Shown in pieces: positions 50,554-63,382 of a DNA stretch of 64,000 bases (the first letter of the stretch is position 1; the number at the start of each line of letters is the position of its first letter). Made by a program: the position numbers and the translations under genes. The notes beneath the pieces were generated by a model. The model was not told where the DNA came from, did no database searches, and saw nothing but the letters and a program-made list of their open reading frames with translations. Origin of the DNA: Dialister sp900541485 (GTDB lineage: Bacteria; Bacillota; Negativicutes; Veillonellales; Dialisteraceae); assembly GCA_965119665.1 (NCBI GenBank), contig OZ221974.1, positions 1,364,001-1,428,000 of the forward strand. The letters run 5' to 3'.

Positions 50554-50643
50554 GGAGCGGTACTCAAGTGGCTGAAGAGGACGGTTTGCTAAATCGTTAG
50601 ACGGGTCTCCCGTGCGGGGGTTCGAATCCCCCCCGCTCCGCCA
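50554..50643 (+). tRNA. tRNA-Ser (anticodon GCT)
   Basis: A 90-nt class II tRNA with encoded CCA. The acceptor GGAGCGG pairs with CCGCTCC, the D-arm is CTC/GAG, the anticodon loop TTGCTAA holds GCT (50588-50590), there is a long variable arm (ACGGGTCTCCCGT) and the T-loop TTCGAAT. It reads AGC/AGT serine codons. Confidence 0.97.
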
Positions 50644-50652
50644 TGAAAATAT

Positions 50653-50688
50653 AGAAGATATCGGACAAAACGGTATCTTCTTTTTTTA
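50653..50688 (+). terminator. Terminator of the tRNA-Ser gene
   Basis: AGAAGATATCG (50653-50663) pairs with CGGTATCTTCT (50671-50681) with one G-U pair, then T7. Confidence 0.88.
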
Positions 50689-50941
50689 TGCATATTCTCA
50701 AAATTTTATGAATAATGAGAAAGTGTTCGCAAATTTGTTTCACATGAAAAATAGGGTGGGTCGATTTCTTCAGTAAACATGCTGAAAGCGAGCGACAAAT
50801 TTTTGAAATTTAAAATATATTTAGGCGCTCCTTTTTGAATGACTGCGGTATATGCCGAAATATAATCTGAATATTGGCACAAAAAAAGACCCTTGGAAAA
50901 AATCCGAGAGTCTTTTTTGTTTTCCGAGAGTCTGTTTTTGT
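50689..50941. other. Intergenic region between tRNA-Ser and the M48 protease gene
   Basis: About 250 bp without a recognisable gene. At its right end a stem AAGACCCTTGGA/TCCGAGAGTCTT (50886-50897 with 50903-50914, one mismatch) forms the terminator of the protease gene, and CCGAGAGTCT occurs twice (50904 and 50924). Confidence 0.5.
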
Positions 50942-52051
50942 TTATTTAATTTTGTTTAATAAATCCGCTAATTCCTCGGCAGAAGGATCTTCTCTGACGG
51001 GAGTTAATATGTTTTGGTCGCCCAGCATGACGGTACCGTTCAAAGCATAGGCTTTTTTATTGCTTTTTCCCTGATGATAAGCGGCGGCTAAATTGCCCAT
51101 GACGAAATATTTTCTTTCCGCACTGCTCATTCCGTTAGCCGGAGCGGGAGTAATGAAATCTTTTTTATTGACTTGGACCGTGTCTGTGTTCTTTTTTACG
51201 GATACATGTCCGCCGGATAATTTTTTCAGCCTTTTCTCATAATTATCACGCCGTTCTTCATGGGTGGGATGGTCACTGGGGGAAAATATTTCACCCAAAA
51301 GACTATTGCGGAATTCTCCTTTTTTTTCGAGAACCCTTTGCCATAAAGCTGCACCCGCTCCGGGATTATACCCTGACTGGTAGCAATAATCAAAAGCCAG
51401 ATTATCCGCCTCCCATTCCTGTTTTTTTGTGATTTGGACATTATTAATTTGGCCGACAAGAGCGGTCATTGCCATGTTGGACAAGGCGGTGCCGCCTAAA
51501 GCACCGGAAGCGACAGAAGCACCGATAATAGTTTTTATTTTCTTTTTAGTACCTTTTACAACATGATCCTTTTGTCCGTGTCCCATTTCGTGGGCAAGCA
51601 CGACGGCAATTTCATCTTCCGAACCGGACAAGTCAAAAATTCCTTCATTAATGGTTAAAACGTGACCGAGGCCGCAGGCGGCATTAAATTCAGGTTTCGG
51701 ATTTAAAAAATACAGATAAGGCTTTTCGTAAATGGAGGAGTCAGAGGAAGCAACACCTTCTGTTAAGCGGCTCATCATTGCATCCAGCCGGGCTTTGCGT
51801 GCATAATTTTCCGATACACCCTCCTTCTTTTTCAGCTCATTGAAATATTCCTGACGTCCCTCTTCCGTATTATTGATTCTGTTCATATAATCATCAAGCT
51901 CCCGGTAAACCAAAGCACCACCGACAACGGTTCCGAGTATTCCGATGGCATCGGCAGAGGCATAGCTGATGAGAGGCGTGCTGAAAGCAAAGCCGCTTCC
52001 CAGTATACCGGACATAATGAGGAGAGAAACTTTCTTAGTTAAATGATTCAT
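50942..52051 (-). CDS. Secreted M48-family metalloprotease
   Basis: From ATG 52051 (AAGGAG spaced 6 nt) this encodes 369 residues with a signal peptide (about 1-32, ending YASA). The zinc motif HEMGH is at residues 154-158 and the third ligand is Glu214 in QEWEADNLAFDY. The layout is like BepA/YfgC and LoiP proteases that control outer membrane quality in diderms. The C-terminal quarter (QVNKKDFITPAPANG and on) is a linker plus a helical piece of unknown role. A longer frame to 52105 has no RBS. A role in the outer membrane is inference. Confidence 0.9.
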   Translation of the reverse strand: MNHLTKKVSLLIMSGILGSGFAFSTPLISYASADAIGILGTVVGGALVYRELDDYMNRINNTEEGRQEYFNELKKKEGVSENYARKARLDAMMSRLTEGVASSDSSIYEKPYLYFLNPKPEFNAACGLGHVLTINEGIFDLSGSEDEIAVVLAHEMGHGQKDHVVKGTKKKIKTIIGASVASGALGGTALSNMAMTALVGQINNVQITKKQEWEADNLAFDYCYQSGYNPGAGAALWQRVLEKKGEFRNSLLGEIFSPSDHPTHEERRDNYEKRLKKLSGGHVSVKKNTDTVQVNKKDFITPAPANGMSSAERKYFVMGNLAAAYHQGKSNKKAYALNGTVMLGDQNILTPVREDPSAEELADLLNKIK

Positions 52052-52211
52052 GACGAACTCCTTTAAAAATATAAACAATCTTATATATATTTTACTACCT
52101 GACATATGGAATTACAAAATATAGGAAAATAAATAAAAATACGACATAATCCATAAGAAAAACAAAGAGAAAATAATCATAAAAATCGGCTCAAGAAACG
52201 GTAAAAAATGT

Positions 52212-52240
52212 TTGACAAAATAAAGTGAAATTGCTATTAT
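52212..52240 (+). promoter_or_regulatory. rRNA promoter P1
   Basis: TTGACA (52212-52217), 17-bp spacer, TATTAT (52235-52240), preceded by A/T-rich sequence like an UP element. Confidence 0.8.
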
Positions 52241-52285
52241 ACAGAAAGCATTCTTGCTTGGCGGGAACTGAATTATGAAAAGTTC

Positions 52286-52314
52286 TTGACAGCTTAAAAT
52301 GAATGTGATATATT
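52286..52314 (+). promoter_or_regulatory. rRNA promoter P2
   Basis: TTGACA (52286-52291), 17-bp spacer, TATATT (52309-52314). P1 and P2 are 74 bp apart, a usual tandem rRNA arrangement. Confidence 0.8.
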
Positions 52315-52456
52315 ATCAAAGTCGCTTAGAGCGATGGTTCTTTGAAAACTGAACAGTACAGCGAACAAATGCCGATGTGCGAGTTTCATGAAAAAAGGAA
52401 ACCGCAATAAATTTGAGTAAGTAAGGCAAGAAAAAAATCGAGCCAAACAAACATCT

Positions 52457-57157
<4,701 letters not shown>

Positions 57158-57244
57158 AGAAACACCGAAAAAACGCGAGACCTAAGGCAAGAGAATCCTG
57201 AGGACTTCTTCTATATGGTTTTGAGAGAACAGACTCTCAAAGAT

Positions 57245-57358
57245 TCAGTGGCGATAGCTGTGAGGATCCACCCGTACCCATGCCGAACACGGAAGTTAAG
57301 CTCACAAACGCCGAAAGTACTTGGCCGGAGGCGGCCCGGGAGGATAGGAAGCTGCTGA
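57245..57358 (+). rRNA. rrf: 5S ribosomal RNA
   Basis: TCAGTGGC at the 5' end pairs with GCTGCTGA at the 3' end. The conserved ACCCGTACCCATGCCGAACACGGAAGTTAAG is inside. About 114 nt; ends approximate. Confidence 0.93.
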
Positions 57359-57370
57359 TAAACATGAAAA

Positions 57371-57397
57371 AGGACACTCAAAGGAGTGTCTTTTTTT
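57371..57397 (+). terminator. rRNA operon terminator
   Basis: GACACTC (57373-57379) and GAGTGTC (57384-57390) with an AAAG loop are followed by seven T. Confidence 0.9.
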
Positions 57398-57502
57398 GTT
57401 GTGTAAATGATGATGTTTTATGTACAGGTAGAGGTTTTATGGATAACATCTTTCAAAAATAATCTTGATACATACCTGATGATATCAATTTATAATATTT
57501 CA

Positions 57503-57531
57503 TTGCATTTCAATTATTGAATATGTAAAAT
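57503..57531 (+). promoter_or_regulatory. Candidate promoter of the csm operon
   Basis: TTGCAT (57503-57508), 17-bp spacer, TAAAAT (57526-57531). Start of transcription would be near 57538, 40 bp before csm1. Upstream TTGATA (57465-57470) and TATCAA (57483-57488) form a dyad that might be an operator. The whole region 57400-57578 is AT-rich and has no CRISPR repeats. Confidence 0.5.
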
Positions 57532-57578
57532 TTAAATGAGATTAGATTTTATTTATTTTGAACTACTGAGAGGAAAAA

Positions 57579-60122
57579 ATGAATAATAAGCTTTCTTTAG
57601 TAATAAAGGGCGGATTGTTACATGATGATGGGAAAATATGTCAAAGAGCAACCCGTGAACGAGAAAAACATTCGGTATTAGGGAAAAATTTTCTTGCACA
57701 ATTTTTATCCGATACATCTTCTGATAAGCAATTGCTGAGATGTATTGCTTATCATCATCACGCAGAACTTTCTCATGCTAATTTGCAAAATGATGACCTT
57801 GCTTATGTAGTATACGAGGCAGATAATATTGCAGCCGGTCTTGACCGCCGTGAAAATCAAGATTCAACTGATACAGAATTCGGATTTGATGCAAATGCTT
57901 GCCTTGAAAATATATTTAATGTATTTGCTAAGCAAGGAAAATCATCTTATTTTCCGCTAAAACCTTTTGATGCTGACAAAAAATATCATTATCCGAATTC
58001 ATTAAGTAAATCTGCGACAGCAGGACAATATAATTCTATTATGCAGTACCTTTCTGAAAATTTTAAGAAAAAAAGTCCGCTGGAAATGGAAGATAATGAA
58101 CTTCTCCGTATTTTAGAGGATACGACGGCATATATACCTTCAACGACAAAGATTTCTGAATATAGAGATATTTCATTATTTGACCATCTTAAACTCACCG
58201 GTGCGATTGCGGGTGCGATGATAAAATATTTTGATGCGAATGGAGTGACTAATTATAAAAAAAGCTGCCTTCTGTCAAATAAAGAATACAGAGAAAAAGA
58301 AATGTTCTTGATGATATCAGGCGATTTTTCAGGAATTCAGAAATTTATTTACCGGATTCAATCGAAAGGAGCTATGAGAATGCTCCGCGGCAGATCTTTT
58401 TATCTGGATATGGTACTGGAAAATATCGTGGATGATATCTTGGAAGAAATACAACTTTCGCGTGCCAATTTGATTTATTGCAGTGGGGGGCATTTCTATA
58501 TTTTAGCGGATAATACGGATGAAACCCGTCAAATGATAAAAAAAGTATCGGATAAGGTCAATAGGGACTTAACAGACATGTTTTCCGGTTCATTGTATTT
58601 AGGCATGGGGTGTATTTCTCTTTGTGCAAATGATTTAATGGGGGCATCTTCTCAGGAAAAGAGAAAAAATATATTTAAGGATATCAATAAGAAGGTTTCC
58701 GAATCAAAACAAAAAAGGTACAATTCAGAGATGCTGGCAGGGTTGTTTGATGAGCAGAGTACAATCAATGCGGTGGAAGCAAATGAGAGAGAATGTGCTT
58801 TTTGTCATACTGTATCCGGGCATGTAACCCCATATCGTGCCGGACAATATGACAGTGAAGAAGAAAATGAAGAAGAGGTAGAGGTTTGTGATATTTGTAA
58901 CGGATTATATGGATTAGGGAAATCAATTCTTGAAGATAAGAAAACATTATTCGGAGTACTCAATAAAAAGCCGGAAGCAGAAATGTATGTGCCGATACCG
59001 TCATTACATGAAAAGCATTGGCTGGTTGCAGAAACTTTAGAATCACTGGAAAAATTGGAAAAAGAGGGCAGTTTGGTAAGAATTTATGCCAAAAACGGAT
59101 CTAATACATCTTCACTGATGTCTGCCCGAATTTGGGTGGCTGATTATGCAGCAAAGGATTCCTGTAACCGGGTTATGAATTTTAATGAGTTGGCAGAAAA
59201 AACGGGAGATGAAACTCAAAAAGGAATTAAGAGACTCGGTGTACTCAGGGCTGATGTGGATAATTTAGGATCTGCTTTTATAGCCGGATTTGTGAGAAAA
59301 GAGCTTGAAAATCCAAATGAATATGCCACATTGTCAAGATATGCAACTTTGTCAAGGAGTATGGAGCAATTTTTTAAACACATCATTATTGATATATGCA
59401 ATAAAAAATTGCCGGCAGATATTTCCCCTTTTTATTTGTTTGGAAAAAAAGAGGAAAGTCCAAGAAACATACATGTAGTTTATTCAGGAGGAGACGATTT
59501 ATTTATTGTAGGAGCCTGGGATGATTTGCTTGAGTTTGCCGTCGATCTGAAAAACACGTTTGATGTATATACGAATGGTAAACTGACCTTTTCGGCCGGA
59601 CTCGGTTTGTATTCGCCCCGGTACCCGATTAGTCTTATGGCAGAACTTACAGGAGATTTGGAATCGTTGGCAAAAGAAAATTCCGGAAAAGACAGCATTG
59701 CACTTTTTGGAAATGATACTAAATATGGAATCGGAGGCAAGAAACAGAAAGCAGCCGTTTACCACTGGTCAGATTTTATGGACAGAGTATACGGTGAAAA
59801 AATAGTTTTTCTTAAAGACCATCTGTTGTTAAATGGAATTAATGAGAAAGACAAAAGCAAGAATCGCATATATGCAGGTAAATCTTTACTGTACCGGATT
59901 ATGAAACTGCTTAGCGGAAGTGAAAACAGTAAAATGGATTTGGCACGATTTGCGTATACACTGGCAAGGCTAAAACCCCAGAAGAATAAGCAATTACTGC
60001 CTTGCTATGAAGAAGTAAAAAGTGCATTTTATAAATGGGCAATACATGAGAAATCAAGGAAAGAGTTAATAACAGCACTTCAAATTATTATTTATCGTAT
60101 GCGAGATAAGGAGGAAGCATAA
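57579..60122 (+). CDS. csm1: Type III-A CRISPR-associated protein Cas10/Csm1
   Basis: The 847-residue large subunit carries an N-terminal HD nuclease domain (LLHDDGKICQRATREREKHSVLG, His15-Asp16), a first palm-like domain (about 240-400), a four-cysteine zinc site (CAFCHTVSG from residue 406, then CDICNGLYG), and a second palm domain with GGDD at 637-640 (VVYSGGDDLFIVGAW). GGDD palms make cyclic oligoadenylates from ATP upon target RNA binding and the HD part cuts single-stranded DNA. In many Csm1 the HD motif is HDIGK; here the next residue is Asp (HDDGK). RBS GAGAGG. The gene is more AT-rich than the neighbouring housekeeping genes. Confidence 0.95.
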   Translation: MNNKLSLVIKGGLLHDDGKICQRATREREKHSVLGKNFLAQFLSDTSSDKQLLRCIAYHHHAELSHANLQNDDLAYVVYEADNIAAGLDRRENQDSTDTEFGFDANACLENIFNVFAKQGKSSYFPLKPFDADKKYHYPNSLSKSATAGQYNSIMQYLSENFKKKSPLEMEDNELLRILEDTTAYIPSTTKISEYRDISLFDHLKLTGAIAGAMIKYFDANGVTNYKKSCLLSNKEYREKEMFLMISGDFSGIQKFIYRIQSKGAMRMLRGRSFYLDMVLENIVDDILEEIQLSRANLIYCSGGHFYILADNTDETRQMIKKVSDKVNRDLTDMFSGSLYLGMGCISLCANDLMGASSQEKRKNIFKDINKKVSESKQKRYNSEMLAGLFDEQSTINAVEANERECAFCHTVSGHVTPYRAGQYDSEEENEEEVEVCDICNGLYGLGKSILEDKKTLFGVLNKKPEAEMYVPIPSLHEKHWLVAETLESLEKLEKEGSLVRIYAKNGSNTSSLMSARIWVADYAAKDSCNRVMNFNELAEKTGDETQKGIKRLGVLRADVDNLGSAFIAGFVRKELENPNEYATLSRYATLSRSMEQFFKHIIIDICNKKLPADISPFYLFGKKEESPRNIHVVYSGGDDLFIVGAWDDLLEFAVDLKNTFDVYTNGKLTFSAGLGLYSPRYPISLMAELTGDLESLAKENSGKDSIALFGNDTKYGIGGKKQKAAVYHWSDFMDRVYGEKIVFLKDHLLLNGINEKDKSKNRIYAGKSLLYRIMKLLSGSENSKMDLARFAYTLARLKPQKNKQLLPCYEEVKSAFYKWAIHEKSRKELITALQIIIYRMRDKEEA

Positions 60123-60520
60123 TGCTGGAAGAGAATCAAATTGTTGACCGTGCGGAAGAGGTCATGAGGACACTGTCACAAAGCAAAAATATGGTGACAA
60201 CTTCACAAATCAGGAAGTTTTTGACCGCAGTCAATACGGTAAAAGAGAAAATAAGTATGTACCGGATGGATAATAAGGGGCAAAATGATTTGTTACCGGT
60301 AAGTTTACAGGCACAAATTAAATATCTGAAAGTGAAACTGGCTTATCAAATCGGAAGAAATAAAGGGAAATACGGAAATCCCGTTGAAGCATTTGAGAAA
60401 GAAGCCGGCCTGATGAAGTGGATTGACGAGATTAAAGGCAGCGCGAAAGAATACGATAAATTTTCCAACTATATAGAAGCTTTGGTAGCATATCATAAAT
60501 TTTATGGAGGAAGAGATTAA
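60122..60520 (+). CDS. csm2: Type III-A CRISPR-associated protein Csm2
   Basis: The 132-residue, basic helical small subunit lines the crRNA-target filament. SKNMVTTSQIRKFLTAVNTVKEKI and LKVKLAYQIGRN, then YIEALVAYHKFYGGRD at the C-terminus, are typical of Csm2. It overlaps csm1 by one base and lies 2 nt before csm3. Confidence 0.93.
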   Translation: MLEENQIVDRAEEVMRTLSQSKNMVTTSQIRKFLTAVNTVKEKISMYRMDNKGQNDLLPVSLQAQIKYLKVKLAYQIGRNKGKYGNPVEAFEKEAGLMKWIDEIKGSAKEYDKFSNYIEALVAYHKFYGGRD

Positions 60521-60522
60521 TT

Positions 60523-61227
60523 ATGGCACAAATACAATTAAAAGGAAAATTGCTTATCCGGGCAGTACTTACCGTAAAAACAGGCCTTCATATCGGAGAA
60601 TCAAGTGATTTTGCGCCGATTGGAGGCGTGGACAGTCCGTTTATCCGTGATCCTCTGACCAAAAATCCGATTATACCCGGGAGCTCATTAAAAGGGAAGA
60701 TGAGAACACTCCTGGCAAAAGTACGTGACGGAAGAATCGAATTACCTGATCCGTCAGCGGATGAACCGGTGGTTGCCCGCCTTTTTGGTGTTGCTCCTAC
60801 AGATGGAAATAAAGACATCAAACCGGCTCGCCTGCAGTTTTTTGATGTATTTGTCAAGAGTGAAACGGTGCAAAAGTTTAAAAATCTGGACACGGATACT
60901 TACTTAGGAGAAATAAAAGCGGAAAACACTATCAACAGAGCTACCGGCATAGCCAATCCGAGAATGATTGAACGCGTACCGGCAGGTATGACCTTTGATT
61001 TCCAATTGGTGTATAACATAGAAAATGAAGAGGAACTCGAAGAAGATTTACAGGTTTTAATCAGAGGATTCCGTCTGCTGCAGCTTGACTATATAGGCGG
61101 GCACGGTTCCAGAGGCTATGGACGTATTGCATTTTCAAATTTCAATGTAAAAAAGATGGATCCGGAAACGGCAGAACTGTTGGAGGAAGCTACATTAACA
61201 GAAAAGTTTAAAGGAACAGAATTATGA
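60523..61227 (+). CDS. csm3: Type III-A CRISPR-associated RAMP protein Csm3
   Basis: The 234-residue Cas7-type backbone subunit cuts target RNA at 6-nt spacing. TGLHIGESSDFAPIGGVDSPFIRD contains the catalytic Asp37, equal to Asp33 of the Streptococcus thermophilus protein as I recall it. IIPGSSLKGKMRTLLAK and the end ELDYIGG-type LDYIGGHGSRGYGRIAF are RAMP glycine-rich loops. It overlaps csm4 by 4 nt. Confidence 0.96.
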   Translation: MAQIQLKGKLLIRAVLTVKTGLHIGESSDFAPIGGVDSPFIRDPLTKNPIIPGSSLKGKMRTLLAKVRDGRIELPDPSADEPVVARLFGVAPTDGNKDIKPARLQFFDVFVKSETVQKFKNLDTDTYLGEIKAENTINRATGIANPRMIERVPAGMTFDFQLVYNIENEEELEEDLQVLIRGFRLLQLDYIGGHGSRGYGRIAFSNFNVKKMDPETAELLEEATLTEKFKGTEL

Positions 61228-62219
61228 AATCTTTTGAAATTATTCTTCTGAAATTCATTACTCCCGTGCATTTTGGTGATGCGGCAGAAGGAGGCGGCTT
61301 AGGAACGGTATTACCCTATGCCAGGGCGGATACCTTTTTCAGCGCTCTGTGCAGAGAGGCGGCAGATATTTCACCTGAGCTGTTAGCATGGCTTATCGGG
61401 AAGGCAAATGACGGAGAAATACATATTTCCGATTTGTTGCCATGGAAAAAATGCATGCCTTGTTATCAGTTATATATTCCCCGTCCCATGATGCCACTTC
61501 CGCAGGCAGAAGGCAGTGAAACGGAGATATTGTCATTCGAAGAAGTGCAAGAAAAGTCTCAAGAGCGGAAACAACTGAAAAAAAGAGCTTTTATCCGTGC
61601 CGGCGATATAGAGAAATATTTACATAATGAAACGATAGAAAAAGAGCCGGTATTTGGTGAAAAGATACTCCGCACACAGTTCAACGGAAGGAAAAACATG
61701 CCCTACCATGTAGCGGCATACCAATTTGAAGAAAAAGCAGGATTGTATATCATAGTTTCCGGAGAAGAAACGGATCTTGCAAAGATAAACCGGCTTATTT
61801 CATTGACCGGACTTTCCGGCATAGGCGGGAAACGCAGCAGCGGATACGGGAAATATACATTTGAAGACGATCCTTTGATTCTCAGCACGGATGACATCTA
61901 TGGCGGGGATGACTCTGCTTTGTATCAAATGCTTATAGCTGAAAATGCAGCCTGTTACATGGCACTTTCTTCTTTTTTACCCGGGAAAACAGAAGTGGAA
62001 TTTGTAGGGGACGGTACCGGGAAGATTGTTAAACGGGGAGGATTTGCCTGGTCACGGCAAATGAAAGAACCGTTTAAGACAAACACTGTGTATATGATGG
62101 GTGCAGGGTCCTGTTGCTCCAAACGTCTGGAGGGCAGAATGGCGGATGTTAATAACGGTTCGTCACCGCATCCGGTTTATAAATATGGTAAAGGACTGTT
62201 TGCGGGGCTGCCATTATGA
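61224..62219 (+). CDS. csm4: Type III-A CRISPR-associated RAMP protein Csm4
   Basis: The 331-residue Cas5-type subunit binds the crRNA 5' tag and Csm1. The N-terminal LKFITPVHFGDAAEGGGLGTVLPYARADTFFSALCREA and the glycine-rich GLSGIGGKRSSGYGKYTF near residue 195 are Csm4 features. Start ATGA-type overlap with csm3 and csm5 implies tight coupling. Confidence 0.94.
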   Translation: MKSFEIILLKFITPVHFGDAAEGGGLGTVLPYARADTFFSALCREAADISPELLAWLIGKANDGEIHISDLLPWKKCMPCYQLYIPRPMMPLPQAEGSETEILSFEEVQEKSQERKQLKKRAFIRAGDIEKYLHNETIEKEPVFGEKILRTQFNGRKNMPYHVAAYQFEEKAGLYIIVSGEETDLAKINRLISLTGLSGIGGKRSSGYGKYTFEDDPLILSTDDIYGGDDSALYQMLIAENAACYMALSSFLPGKTEVEFVGDGTGKIVKRGGFAWSRQMKEPFKTNTVYMMGAGSCCSKRLEGRMADVNNGSSPHPVYKYGKGLFAGLPL

Positions 62220-63382
62220 TGAAATACTGGAAAATAAAATTAACTTGCCGTTCTCCCGTGCATATAGGGAGCGGACATATATACAAAAAGAGTGAATATA
62301 TCTGCTATACCAAAAATCAAAAGGCCTATGTCCATTTTCTGAATGAAACAAAATGGGCAGAGTATCTGTTGAAAGAAAATCTTTTAGATGCCTTTGTTTC
62401 CGAGCTGGAAAGAAATCCTCTGCGACTGTCTATTTATGAATTTCTGAAGAAAAATGAAGGCCGTCAATTTATTCATCATATGATAGAAGATCTGATAAAA
62501 AAGGGGATTTGCTCATATCCCGTGGCTGCAGATATGGAAAACACAGATGATCAAAGAAATACACTTAATGATATACATGGCTGTATAAAAGATGAAAACG
62601 GACATATGTATATTCCTGGATCAAGCCTGAAAGGGGCATTCCGCACGGCTATCTTTGTGAAGTGGTTGCAAGAACATAAAGAACGATATAGAGAAGAATG
62701 GAAAAAAATAGTACGGGAAATAGAAAAAGGCATGTATGGTGAGAAACCATTTTACGTAATGAGAAAAATAGGAAAAATAATGGAAGATATGGAAAGGGAA
62801 ATTTTCATAAGTCCTGATAAAGAGAAAAAACGGAATATGACAAACAGCCTGCTTAGAGGTTTGTCGGTAAGTGATACGGGACCTGCCGTGAACCCGGGAG
62901 AAATCGTACAAAAAGCAGACGCCGGAGAAAATGGCGGTCGTCATACTATTTCCCTTTGGCGGGAATGTATGATGCCTGGGGAAGAAATTTTTTTTACCCT
63001 CGGGATAGATGAAAAAATCATGGCAAACCTGGGAGTGACCGATGCAAAATCCTTGATCAAGTGCACACAAAACTTTGTCGATTACCAATGCGATTTACTT
63101 TGGGATTCTCTTTCGGGACATGATGAAATTGACGCCATGCAGGATGCAGATCTGATATTAGGCGGAGGAGCGGGATTCCTGAGTAAAACTGTCATGTACG
63201 CATTGGCTCCGACCAAACAGGACGGAGTCCGGGCAGTACAAAAAATCATGAAAAAGCAATTCATGAGAGGGAGGCACGGCAAGGGTGAAAAAATATCTCC
63301 CCATACACTGAAACTGGCCAAAATGGGAAGAAATTATCAGGTGATAGGAATGTGTCAGCTAAGCGTGGAAGAAGAACTATGA
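62216..63382 (+). CDS. csm5: Type III-A CRISPR-associated RAMP protein Csm5
   Basis: The 388-residue Cas7-like cap subunit sits at the crRNA 3' end and helps its maturation by recruiting cellular nucleases. KLTCRSPVHIGSGHIYKKSEYI and YIPGSSLKGAFRTAIFVKWL are the family's RAMP motifs. ATG codons at 62216 and 62219 are both possible; the first overlaps csm4 by 4 nt. The stop overlaps cas6 by 4 nt. Confidence 0.93.
   Translation: MMKYWKIKLTCRSPVHIGSGHIYKKSEYICYTKNQKAYVHFLNETKWAEYLLKENLLDAFVSELERNPLRLSIYEFLKKNEGRQFIHHMIEDLIKKGICSYPVAADMENTDDQRNTLNDIHGCIKDENGHMYIPGSSLKGAFRTAIFVKWLQEHKERYREEWKKIVREIEKGMYGEKPFYVMRKIGKIMEDMEREIFISPDKEKKRNMTNSLLRGLSVSDTGPAVNPGEIVQKADAGENGGRHTISLWRECMMPGEEIFFTLGIDEKIMANLGVTDAKSLIKCTQNFVDYQCDLLWDSLSGHDEIDAMQDADLILGGGAGFLSKTVMYALAPTKQDGVRAVQKIMKKQFMRGRHGKGEKISPHTLKLAKMGRNYQVIGMCQLSVEEEL

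Larger units (their letters stand above)
52052..52456. other. Promoter and leader region of the rRNA operon
   Basis: This 405-bp region contains the upstream part of the divergent M48 gene, two rRNA promoters (listed separately) and a leader with a boxA-like TTCTTTGAAAACT at 52339-52351. An AT-rich upstream element (52106-52205) precedes the first promoter. No gene. Confidence 0.7.
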
